Source of the DNA: JAGQVA01 sp041391725
GTDB taxonomy: Bacteria > Bacteroidota > Bacteroidia > J057
DNA: 64,000 nucleotides
Direction: 5' to 3'
NCBI GenBank assembly: GCA_041391725.1
Contig: JAWKNL010000005.1
Span: 186,001-250,000, forward strand
The notes beneath the pieces were generated by a model, which worked only from the letters and a program-made list of their open reading frames with translations, did not search any database and had not been told where the DNA came from. A program made the position numbers and the translations under genes. Positions 54,970 through 62,660 of the stretch are shown here, piece by piece (positions within the stretch are counted from its first letter, which is position 1; the number at the start of each line of letters is the position of its first letter).

Positions 54970-55081
54970 TGATAATGGCCAGGGTGATATTTCTCTAAAA
55001 TGGGAATCGAAGGATTGCGGGCAGGAGTTTTGAACAAAATCGGAAAAATCCGATATTGAACCAACCCAACCCCGGAATCTC

Positions 55082-56425
55082 ATGAAAAATCCGATTAATC
55101 GAAGATCGTTTATCAAAACTTCCGCAGCCGCAGGTATCGCTACCGGCATTGCTGCCAGTCCGTTTCATATTTTTGCAAAAGGAATGCCCTCCAAAAAACT
55201 GGTGGTGGCAATTATGGGCCTGCGGAGCAGAGGCCATGCGTTGACGCAAAATTTTGCGGCCCAGCCAGACTGTGAAATTGCCTACCTCGTTGATGTGGAT
55301 CAGCGATATTTTGATCCCGCTGTGAAGGTGATGTCTGAGTATCAGAAAAAACAGCCGAAGCTGGAAAAAGATATCCGCAAAGTGCTGGAAGACAAAGATG
55401 TAGATGCCATCGTCATTGCCGCCCCCGATCACTGGCATGCGCCCGCCGCGATTATGGGTTGCCAGGCGGGAAAACATGTATATGTCGAAAAACCCTGTAG
55501 CCACAATCCGCAGGAAGGCGAATGGCTCGTTGCCGCCTCCCGCAAATACAACCGCAGGGTGCAGATGGGAAACCAACGCCGTACCTGGCCCAATATGCAG
55601 CAATGCATCCGCGAGATTCACTCAGGCATTATCGGAAGAGTGTATTACGCCAAGGGCTGGTATGCCAACAACCGCGCTCCCATCGGGTTTGGTAAGCAAA
55701 CCTCAGTCCCGGATTACCTCGATTTTGACCTCTGGCAGGGCCCGGCCCCGAGAAAACCCTATCAGGATAATATACATCCCTACAACTGGCACTGGTTCTG
55801 GCACTGGGGCACAGGCGAATCCCTCAACAACGGAACCCATATGCTGGATCTGATGCGCTGGGGAATGCAGGTGGATTATCCGACAAGGGTCGTTTCCACG
55901 GGTGGAAGATACCATTATCAGGATGACTGGCAAACGCCTGATACGCAGGTGATCAGTCTTGATTTTGAAGACGGGAAATCCATGACCTGGGAAGGCCGTA
56001 GCTGCAATGGCTACCAGCCCGAAAGTACAGGTGCAGGTGTGATTTTTTACGGGGAAAATGGCACAGTCGTCGTCAGGGGCAATGATACTTATACGGTCTT
56101 TGACAACAGCAGTTCGGCTAAAGTTGTCAAAGATGTTAAGCAGGATGATGCACCCGACCAGACCACCAACACCATGGGGCCCGGTATGCGTTACGATTCT
56201 CCGCACATCGCTAATTTTCTTTCTGCAATCCGCGATGGCGCGCCGCTCAACAGTGAAATCGAAGGAGGATTTAAAAGCACGCTGCTCTGTCAGTTGGGAA
56301 ACATCGCTCACCGCACCGGAAGGGTATTGAATATCGACCAGCGAAACGGACATATCATCGGTGACCCGCAGGCCATGGAACTTTGGGGCAGGACGTACGA
56401 ACCCGGTTGGGAAATCAAAGTTTGA
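55082..56425 (+). CDS. Tat-exported Gfo/Idh/MocA-family oxidoreductase
   Basis: 447 residues. A twin-arginine signal (NRRSFIKTSAAAGIATGIAA, Arg7-Arg8) shows export of a folded NAD(P)-binding protein. The Rossmann domain begins KKLVVAIMGLRSRGHAL; the family motif AAPDHWHAPAAIMGCQAGKH leads into VYVEKPCSHNPQEGEWL (EKP). The C-terminal domain (from about 190) has YNWHWFWHWGTGESLNNGTH. These enzymes oxidise or reduce sugars and sugar derivatives; the substrate is open. It is 5 bp upstream of the DUF1553-type gene and shares an operon with that and the DUF1501 gene, a common trio for surface polysaccharide use in Bacteroidota and Planctomycetes. Confidence 0.92.
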   Translation: MKNPINRRSFIKTSAAAGIATGIAASPFHIFAKGMPSKKLVVAIMGLRSRGHALTQNFAAQPDCEIAYLVDVDQRYFDPAVKVMSEYQKKQPKLEKDIRKVLEDKDVDAIVIAAPDHWHAPAAIMGCQAGKHVYVEKPCSHNPQEGEWLVAASRKYNRRVQMGNQRRTWPNMQQCIREIHSGIIGRVYYAKGWYANNRAPIGFGKQTSVPDYLDFDLWQGPAPRKPYQDNIHPYNWHWFWHWGTGESLNNGTHMLDLMRWGMQVDYPTRVVSTGGRYHYQDDWQTPDTQVISLDFEDGKSMTWEGRSCNGYQPESTGAGVIFYGENGTVVVRGNDTYTVFDNSSSAKVVKDVKQDDAPDQTTNTMGPGMRYDSPHIANFLSAIRDGAPLNSEIEGGFKSTLLCQLGNIAHRTGRVLNIDQRNGHIIGDPQAMELWGRTYEPGWEIKV

Positions 56426-56429
56426 TCTT

Positions 56430-59400
56430 ATGTTTCGGGTAAAAAGCATAATTGCCTGGCGAAATCTCCGCTGGTGGGCACCCGTAGTACTTTTGCTGGT
56501 TGCCGGAGGGTTTACGGTCAATCCCTGGAAGCAGGTGGATGAATTTCCCGGCCTGCCCGATAACCCTGATTTTAATTATCATATCCGCCCGATTCTGGCC
56601 GCCAACTGTTATGTCTGCCATGGACCCGATTCCAGCAGCAGGGAAGCCGGATTGCGGCTGGATAATTTTGCTGATGCAACCGCACCACTGGAAGACGGCG
56701 GATTCGCCATCGTTCCCGGCAACGCCGGCAAAAGCGAATTGATTCGCCGGGTCATGTCCCATGACCCCGATCTGCAAATGCCTCCGCCCAAAGCTAAAAA
56801 GACGCTTTCTCCCGAGGAAACCGAACTGCTCCGCAGATGGATAAATAAAGGCGCCAAATGGAAAATGCATTGGGCGTTTATTCCCCCGGAAAAACCCTCA
56901 CTTCCCCGGGAAATCCGGAAATCAGCGCCTTCAGTAATCATTGACCATCTGTTGGATAAAGAGTTGAAAAACAGGGAATTGACTCCCTCCGGAGAAGCGG
57001 ATCAACATGCGTTGATCCGCCGCTTGTCTTACCTGCTGACCGGACTGCCCCCTTCTCCTGAAACCGTAGCGGCATTCCTGGCAGACAGTACTGCGAATGC
57101 TTATGAAAAGGTGGTGGATCAAATGCTGGCATCTCCGCATTTTGGCGAACGATGGGCCCGCCACTGGATGGATCTGGTTCGGTACGCAGAATCTATGGGG
57201 CACGAATTTGATTATAATGTCGGTGGCGCGTGGAATTATCGCGACTACCTCATCCGGGCGTTTAATGAAGACGTTCCCTACAATCAGTTGGTGATGGAAC
57301 ATATCGCAGGTGATATGCTCGATTCGCCCCGGAAAAACCCCGAAAAGGGCTGGAATGAATCGCCAGTAGGTACGGCATTTTTTTATATGGGCGAAGGTAA
57401 ACACAGCCCGGTAAGTATCAAGCAGGAGGAAGCTGACAGAATCGACAATATGATTGATGTCACTTCCAAAACCTTTCAGGCAATGACGGTGGGTTGTGCC
57501 AGGTGCCACGACCATAAATTTGACCCCATCCCGACTACCGATTATTATTCGATGTACGGGATGCTGGAAAGTTCACGGTTTACCCCTTTGCCCGTTCACC
57601 TGACCGAAGACTACGGTGAAATTCTCACCATGCTCGAAAGACAACAGACAGAATTGCGGAAGTATGCAGGCAATCAGATGCTGGAAGCTTTAGCAAAACT
57701 TCCATCCGGTAATCTGAATTTCTCAATCGATCCACAGCCGGAGGGGCCAGCGGTTCGCGCAGGCGGCTCAGAAGACGGAAATATGTATGTAGTGCTGGGG
57801 GATTTTCGCAACGGGGATTTTGACGGCTGGTATGCCGATGGTTTTGCCTTTGGCAATAAACCTGCGGGAGGAATGTTTTTCCCTGATAGTCCATCCGGTA
57901 AACTGGCGGCTGTTTCTTCTGTAGCTGCAACCACCCGCCGGTACGGGCCAGGGGTTCCCGGCGCACTTCGTTCTCCCAATTTTACCATTTCTCACGACTT
58001 TATCGAGGTAAAAGCAGCGGGAAAAAACAGTGTGGTGCGCGCCATTATAGACAATTTCCAATTGATCCAGTGGCCGATTTACGGCGATATTTCCAAAAAT
58101 ATTGACAATCCCGAAATGCAGACCTATCGCATGGATGTTGCCATGTGGAAAGGGCATAAAGCTTATATCGAAATCCTGCCCGGAATATTTGAAACACATA
58201 CCTACCGCCTTCCCGCCGATGCCTGGATGGATGTCGCATATATAACCGCCTATACAGGGGATGCTCCTCCGATGGAAAACGCCTATCCGGAAGTGAATCC
58301 TTCAGATGCCGTTCGCAACTGGATGAACGGAAATGCCGGTGAAGCCGATCTCCGGTGTGTGAACCGTCTGCTGGCTGATAAAAAAATGAATCTGAGCTTT
58401 CCCGAAGAACAACTTGCCCGGTGGAAAAATCTCTCAAAAAAAGCGTGGAAACCAGACTACATTATCGGGCTAACGGAAGGCGATTCAGTTTTTAGTCCGG
58501 TATTTATCAGAGGAAAAGTAGGGCAGTACAGTGATTTTTCTGTACCCCACCAGTTTTTTGACGCAATAGCAGACAGCACTTTTTCACAAAAAGGCAGTGG
58601 CCGTCTGCAATGGGCAAAGGCCGTTGCCAGTCCTGAAAATCCGCTGACTTCCCGCGTGATGGTCAATCGCCTCTGGCATCACCTGATGGGGCGCGGAATT
58701 GTCGAGACGGTGGACAATTTCGGCCTTCAGGGAAAATTGCCTTCCAACCCTGCGCTATTGGACTATCTGGCAGTAAGGTTTGTGGAGGACGGGTGGTCTG
58801 TGAAAAAAATGATCAGGCATATTGTTTTGTCAAAAACATTCAGGCGTTCTTCAGCGGTTTTGCCGGAAAATCAGGCTGCCGATCCTGAGAACCTGCTCTG
58901 GCACCATTTCCCTGTAAAAAGGCTCGAAGCTGAAGCCATCAGAGATGGCATTCTTGCTGTTTCCGGATGTATGGATTCTCTGATGTATGGAGAGCCTGTG
59001 CCGGTATATCTCACCGCTTTTATGACCGGAAGAGGGCGGCCGGGACGTTCCGGCCCGGTTGACGGGCGCGGAAGAAGGAGCGTTTATGTTTCTATCCGCC
59101 GGAATTTCCTTTCTCCTATGATGCTGGTTTTTGATATGCCGATGCCCTTTTCTACCTTCGGCAACCGCAATATTACCAATGTTCCTTCCCAGTCCCTCAC
59201 CCTGATGAATGACCCCTTTGTACAGGAAGAAGCCGGATATTGGGCCGAAAGACTGGTGTCGGAAGCGCCGGATTCCAAAGCCCGGATTCGCAGGTTATAT
59301 CTTCAGGCTTTTGCGCGGGAACCTGATGTTGCCGAAGTAGAAAATGCACTTGAATTTATTGGCAATCAGGCAGATTTTTATAAGACCAGTGATTTGCACG

Positions 59401-59438
59401 ATGTCGGTTTGGACAGATTACTGCCATGCGATGATTAA
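56430..59438 (+). CDS. PSCyt1-DUF1549-DUF1553 protein, C-terminus frameshifted
   Basis: From MFRVKSII (56430) the frame gives 1002 residues. A membrane helix (WWAPVVLLLVAGGFTV) is followed by a cytochrome-like PSCyt1 domain with ANCYVCHGPDS (Cys60, Cys63, His64) and DPDLQMPPPKAKKTLSPEE, a DUF1549 domain (about 165-375; ERWARHWMDLVRYAESMG; VGCARCHDHKFDPIPTTDYY), a beta-sandwich insert (about 410-610), and DUF1553 (about 720-985; NPLTSRVMVNRLWHHLMGRG; SLTLMNDPFVQEEA). It ends GLDRLLPCDD, but removing one base near 59405 yields the family's usual TDYCHAMINLKEFIHLL and a TGA at 59464 that overlaps the next ATG. The role is unknown; a periplasmic redox protein. Confidence 0.88.
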   Translation: MFRVKSIIAWRNLRWWAPVVLLLVAGGFTVNPWKQVDEFPGLPDNPDFNYHIRPILAANCYVCHGPDSSSREAGLRLDNFADATAPLEDGGFAIVPGNAGKSELIRRVMSHDPDLQMPPPKAKKTLSPEETELLRRWINKGAKWKMHWAFIPPEKPSLPREIRKSAPSVIIDHLLDKELKNRELTPSGEADQHALIRRLSYLLTGLPPSPETVAAFLADSTANAYEKVVDQMLASPHFGERWARHWMDLVRYAESMGHEFDYNVGGAWNYRDYLIRAFNEDVPYNQLVMEHIAGDMLDSPRKNPEKGWNESPVGTAFFYMGEGKHSPVSIKQEEADRIDNMIDVTSKTFQAMTVGCARCHDHKFDPIPTTDYYSMYGMLESSRFTPLPVHLTEDYGEILTMLERQQTELRKYAGNQMLEALAKLPSGNLNFSIDPQPEGPAVRAGGSEDGNMYVVLGDFRNGDFDGWYADGFAFGNKPAGGMFFPDSPSGKLAAVSSVAATTRRYGPGVPGALRSPNFTISHDFIEVKAAGKNSVVRAIIDNFQLIQWPIYGDISKNIDNPEMQTYRMDVAMWKGHKAYIEILPGIFETHTYRLPADAWMDVAYITAYTGDAPPMENAYPEVNPSDAVRNWMNGNAGEADLRCVNRLLADKKMNLSFPEEQLARWKNLSKKAWKPDYIIGLTEGDSVFSPVFIRGKVGQYSDFSVPHQFFDAIADSTFSQKGSGRLQWAKAVASPENPLTSRVMVNRLWHHLMGRGIVETVDNFGLQGKLPSNPALLDYLAVRFVEDGWSVKKMIRHIVLSKTFRRSSAVLPENQAADPENLLWHHFPVKRLEAEAIRDGILAVSGCMDSLMYGEPVPVYLTAFMTGRGRPGRSGPVDGRGRRSVYVSIRRNFLSPMMLVFDMPMPFSTFGNRNITNVPSQSLTLMNDPFVQEEAGYWAERLVSEAPDSKARIRRLYLQAFAREPDVAEVENALEFIGNQADFYKTSDLHDVGLDRLLPCDD

Positions 59439-59462
59439 CCTCAAGGAATTTATCCATTTGCT

Positions 59463-60914
59463 ATGAAAACAGCCAAGTGTAACCACAGCATGTCGAGACG
59501 GGAAATGCTCACGCTGTGCCGCAACGGTTTCGGATCAGTTGCGCTAATGGGGTTGATGAGCAGTATTCCTTTCGGAAGCCGCCTGCTGGCTTCTGTGGAG
59601 AACGCAGCTGCACCAGGCAGCGGTCCGGGGCTTATTCCCCATTTTCCGGCCCGGGCGCGCAGCATTATTTTCCTGTATATGGATGGCGGTGTTTCGCAGG
59701 TGGACAGTTTTGATCCCAAACCCCGGCTGGATAAAGAAAACGGGCAAAATCCCTACGAAAAGTTTGAGGTACAGGCTACACAGTTCAACAACATCGGCAA
59801 AATCCTGAAAAGCCCCTGGAATTTTCGCCAGTACGGCGAGTCGGGAATATGGGTCAGCGACCTTTTTCCGCATATTGCCACCTGTGTGGATGATATTGCG
59901 GTCGTTCGTTCGATGGTATCCGATTTCCCCGAACATACCAACGCCAACTATTTCCTGCATACAGGTATCGGCATTCAGGGAAGGCCCAGTATGGGCGCAT
60001 GGATCAATTACGGACTGGGGTCAGAAAATGAAGACCTGCCGGGGTATGTCGTGCTCGATGGCGGTCTGACGCCCCCCGGCGGACTTGACAACTTTAAAAG
60101 CGGATTTTTACCGGCAACGTACCAGGCTTCCGTTTTTAATTCGGGTGAAATGCCACTGGCAAACATCCTCCCGCTGGAAGCCTCCGAAGATATCCAAAGC
60201 CGTAAACTGCGGCTGATGAAACAGATGGATCAGCGACTTCTGGGAAAAATCGGACATGAAGACCAGATCGAATCGGCCATTTCCAACTACGAACTTGCCT
60301 GCCGGATGCAGGTTTCTGTGCCCGAGTTGGCAGATATTTCGACGGAAACACGGGCTACCCGTGTTTTGTACGGACTCGACTCCGACGACCCCAATATGCG
60401 CAGTTATGCTGCCCAGTGCCTGCTGGCCCGCCGACTGGTGGAGCGGGGGGTGAGGTTTATCGAACTGACCTGCCCGCGGGTGAAAGCCGACCGGTGGGAT
60501 CAGCATCAGGGGTTGAAGCAGGGCCATGAACTGAATGCGCATGCAGTGGATCAGCCGGTGGCAGGGCTTCTGAAAGACTTGAAAAGCCGTGGGTTACTGG
60601 AAGAAACCCTGGTCGTTTTTGCCTGCGAATTTGGCCGCACACCTTTTGCGCAGGGCACCGACGGGCGCGATCACAACCCTTCTGCATTCAGTATCTGGCT
60701 GGCAGGTGCAGGCATTCAGGGAGGAACTGTTTACGGAATGACGGATGAATACGGGTATAATGTCGTTGAGAATAAAACCACTATTCACGACCTCCACGCT
60801 ACGATGCTTCACCTGTTGGGCGTAGATCACGAAAGACTAACCTATCATTTTGGTGGAAGAAACATTCGCCTTACCGACGTGCATGGGAAAGTAATCCGCG
60901 GCATTCTCACCTGA
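59463..60914 (+). CDS. DUF1501 (sulfatase-like fold) protein
   Basis: 483 residues with a Tat-like leader (MSRREMLTLCRNGFGSVALM, Arg12-Arg13). The alkaline-phosphatase-like core begins RSIIFLYMDGGVSQVDSFDP, then IAVVRSMVSDFPEHTNANYF, VRFIELTCPRVKADRWDQHQ, the metal-site FACEFGRTPFAQGTDGRDHN and HDLHATMLHLLGVDHERL. DUF1501 proteins are exported partners of DUF1549/DUF1553 proteins; some relatives are sulfatase-like hydrolases, but no activity is established for this family. It starts 24 bp after the written DUF1553 stop, or overlaps it by ATGA if the frameshift is repaired. It converges on the next Gfo/Idh gene with a 4-bp gap. Confidence 0.93.
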   Translation: MKTAKCNHSMSRREMLTLCRNGFGSVALMGLMSSIPFGSRLLASVENAAAPGSGPGLIPHFPARARSIIFLYMDGGVSQVDSFDPKPRLDKENGQNPYEKFEVQATQFNNIGKILKSPWNFRQYGESGIWVSDLFPHIATCVDDIAVVRSMVSDFPEHTNANYFLHTGIGIQGRPSMGAWINYGLGSENEDLPGYVVLDGGLTPPGGLDNFKSGFLPATYQASVFNSGEMPLANILPLEASEDIQSRKLRLMKQMDQRLLGKIGHEDQIESAISNYELACRMQVSVPELADISTETRATRVLYGLDSDDPNMRSYAAQCLLARRLVERGVRFIELTCPRVKADRWDQHQGLKQGHELNAHAVDQPVAGLLKDLKSRGLLEETLVVFACEFGRTPFAQGTDGRDHNPSAFSIWLAGAGIQGGTVYGMTDEYGYNVVENKTTIHDLHATMLHLLGVDHERLTYHFGGRNIRLTDVHGKVIRGILT

Positions 60915-60918
60915 TCCA

Positions 60919-61899
60919 TTATTCCATCGGATATTTCATTCCCCACTGTGACCGGATCGTATCCAGACAACGCATGATGCGCAGGGTTTCGTCGAGCGGC
61001 ATAATGTCACTTTCTGTTTTTCCGCCGTGAATGCAGTTCATCACTTCCTGTGCCTGAAACTGAAGCCCGGTGGAGGGGTAGGGGTAGGAATAAATTTTTT
61101 CCTCAGAGCCATTTACGGTGACATGCAGTTCAGAAGCTTTCCAGAACAGGGGGACGCGGATATAACCTTTGGTTCCGTGGATCACCGCCTCCCGTGAAGT
61201 TTCCAGAGATACAGACGAACTGAGCCGGGCAAGTGCGCCATTGGCATATCCGAAGAGATAGGCAGATTGTTCGTCCACGCCGGTCGCACAAATGGACGCA
61301 GTTGAACTCATGTGGACGGGATCCTCGCCAAAGAGCATGTAGGCGTAGGAGATAGGATAAATTCCCACATCTAGCAGTGCCCCCCCTGCGAGGCCGGGGT
61401 TGTAGATTCGGCTTGCGGGGTCAAATTCGGAGAAAAAACCAAAATCTGCTGTCAGCATCTGTATATCGCCGATGATTCCATCGCGGAGCATTTGGCGGAG
61501 TTGGACATTGGCGGGCATAAACCTTGTCCACATGGCTTCCATGAGAAAACAGTTTTTCTCCCGCGCTTTGGCGACCATGACCTCAGCTTCATGAGTATTC
61601 ACTGCAAAGGGTTTTTCACATAACACATGTTTCCCGTTTTCGAGGCAAAGGAGGGTATTATCCCTATGCCAGGGGTGAGGGGTGGCGACATAAATAGCAT
61701 CTACTTCCGGGTCGGCAGCCAGCGCTTCATAGGAGGCGTGGATGTTGGGAATCTGGTATTGGCTTGCAAATGCCTGTGCCTGGGGTAGATTTCTGGATCC
61801 AATGGCTTGAATAACTGCGCCTTCCAGCGTCTGGAGTCCCTGCGCAAATTTGTGGGCAATTTTTCCTGTAGCGAGGATGCCCCAGCGAATAGTTTTCAT
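60919..61899 (-). CDS. Gfo/Idh/MocA-family oxidoreductase (cytoplasmic)
   Basis: 326 residues from MKTIRWGILATGKIAHKFAQ (61899), the Rossmann start; an upstream ATG at 61962 would add a non-family leader. It has VDAIYVATPHPWHRDNTLLC, KHVLCEKPFAVNTHEAEVMV (EKP motif), FLMEAMWTRFMPANVQLRQM and the C-terminal-domain strand LLDVGIYPISYAYMLFG. EAMWTRFMP and LDVGIYP are typical of the dimeric dihydrodiol dehydrogenase/1,5-anhydro-D-fructose reductase branch. It acts on a sugar or sugar-like alcohol with NAD(P). Unlike its neighbour at 55 kb it has no export signal. Confidence 0.92.
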   Translation of the reverse strand: MKTIRWGILATGKIAHKFAQGLQTLEGAVIQAIGSRNLPQAQAFASQYQIPNIHASYEALAADPEVDAIYVATPHPWHRDNTLLCLENGKHVLCEKPFAVNTHEAEVMVAKAREKNCFLMEAMWTRFMPANVQLRQMLRDGIIGDIQMLTADFGFFSEFDPASRIYNPGLAGGALLDVGIYPISYAYMLFGEDPVHMSSTASICATGVDEQSAYLFGYANGALARLSSSVSLETSREAVIHGTKGYIRVPLFWKASELHVTVNGSEEKIYSYPYPSTGLQFQAQEVMNCIHGGKTESDIMPLDETLRIMRCLDTIRSQWGMKYPME

Positions 61900-62045
61900 T
61901 TTGGGTGTATTTTGGGTGGGATAAGTTGGGCAAAAAACAGGAGAAAATGCAATAATTTGCAATTGGAATAAAATATAACAGTGTTATTGAGGTTGCTAAA
62001 ATTTACCCTGCACGCAGGCTTTGCAGCACCGGGCAGGGCAGAAGA

Positions 62046-62510
62046 TTAGTTGAAATCCAGGAGTTCTATATCAAACCGGATTACGGCATCTCCCGGAATA
62101 CCGAATGTGCCATTGGGGCCATAAGCCAGGCCGGAGGGTATAATCAGGATGCCTTTGCTTTCTTTTTTGAAATTCTGGATACCTTCCTGCCATCCGCGGA
62201 TCAGCGAATAAACCTGAAAACTGACCGGAAAACCCTGAGAGGAGTCAAATTCTTCTCCATCGAGAAAAGTGCCGGTATAGATGATCTCCAGCGTACTTGA
62301 GGTAGTAGGGTAGGTAGTACCGGTTCCCTCTTTTTCGATCACATAAAATACGCCGTTTTCAGTCCATTGACCGGCAAGGCCCTGATCGGCTGCATAGTCT
62401 TCGATGATTTGTTTGTCGATAGCCAGTTGCTCATCGAAGGTGGGAATATCATCGCATCCGGAAAAAATCAACAGGGCGAAAGTGAGTACAGATAAATACA
62501 ATAATTTCAT
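62046..62510 (-). CDS. FKBP-type peptidyl-prolyl isomerase lipoprotein
   Basis: 154 residues. The signal sequence LLYLSVLTFALLIFSGC has a standard lipobox with Cys19. A short linker helix is followed by one FKBP domain (about 55-154): LEIIYTGTFLDGEEFDSSQG, IRGWQEGIQNFKKESKGILI, IPSGLAYGPNGTFGIPGDAV and IRFDIELLDFN, which carry the family's aromatic and Asp active-site positions. It should catalyse proline isomerisation of exported proteins while anchored to a membrane. It is monocistronic with a well-formed promoter. Confidence 0.94.
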   Translation of the reverse strand: MKLLYLSVLTFALLIFSGCDDIPTFDEQLAIDKQIIEDYAADQGLAGQWTENGVFYVIEKEGTGTTYPTTSSTLEIIYTGTFLDGEEFDSSQGFPVSFQVYSLIRGWQEGIQNFKKESKGILIIPSGLAYGPNGTFGIPGDAVIRFDIELLDFN

Positions 62511-62544
62511 GACTAAGGTCTGGTTTGGTTTTTCTGTAGAAACG

Positions 62545-62575
62545 CAAAATTAACCCGAACCGTACCTGTGTCAAA
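62545..62575 (-). promoter_or_regulatory. Bacteroidota-type promoter of the FKBP lipoprotein gene
   Basis: On the minus strand TTTG (62575-62572), a 19-bp spacer and TAATTTTG (62552-62545) fit the consensus exactly. The inferred transcription start is near 62538, about 28 bases before the ATG at 62510. Confidence 0.6.
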
Positions 62576-62660
62576 ATTTCTTTTTTGCTAAGGAGATGAT
62601 TCTGCTGCTTTTCCCTGTATTTTTTTTAGCTTAATGGTCACTCCCGCTTAAATTGCTGTT

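Noticed and set aside
61985..62046. Terminator after the FKBP lipoprotein gene
   Set aside because: A CCCTGC/GCAGGG pairing exists downstream on the minus strand, but the loop is long and no T-run follows closely.
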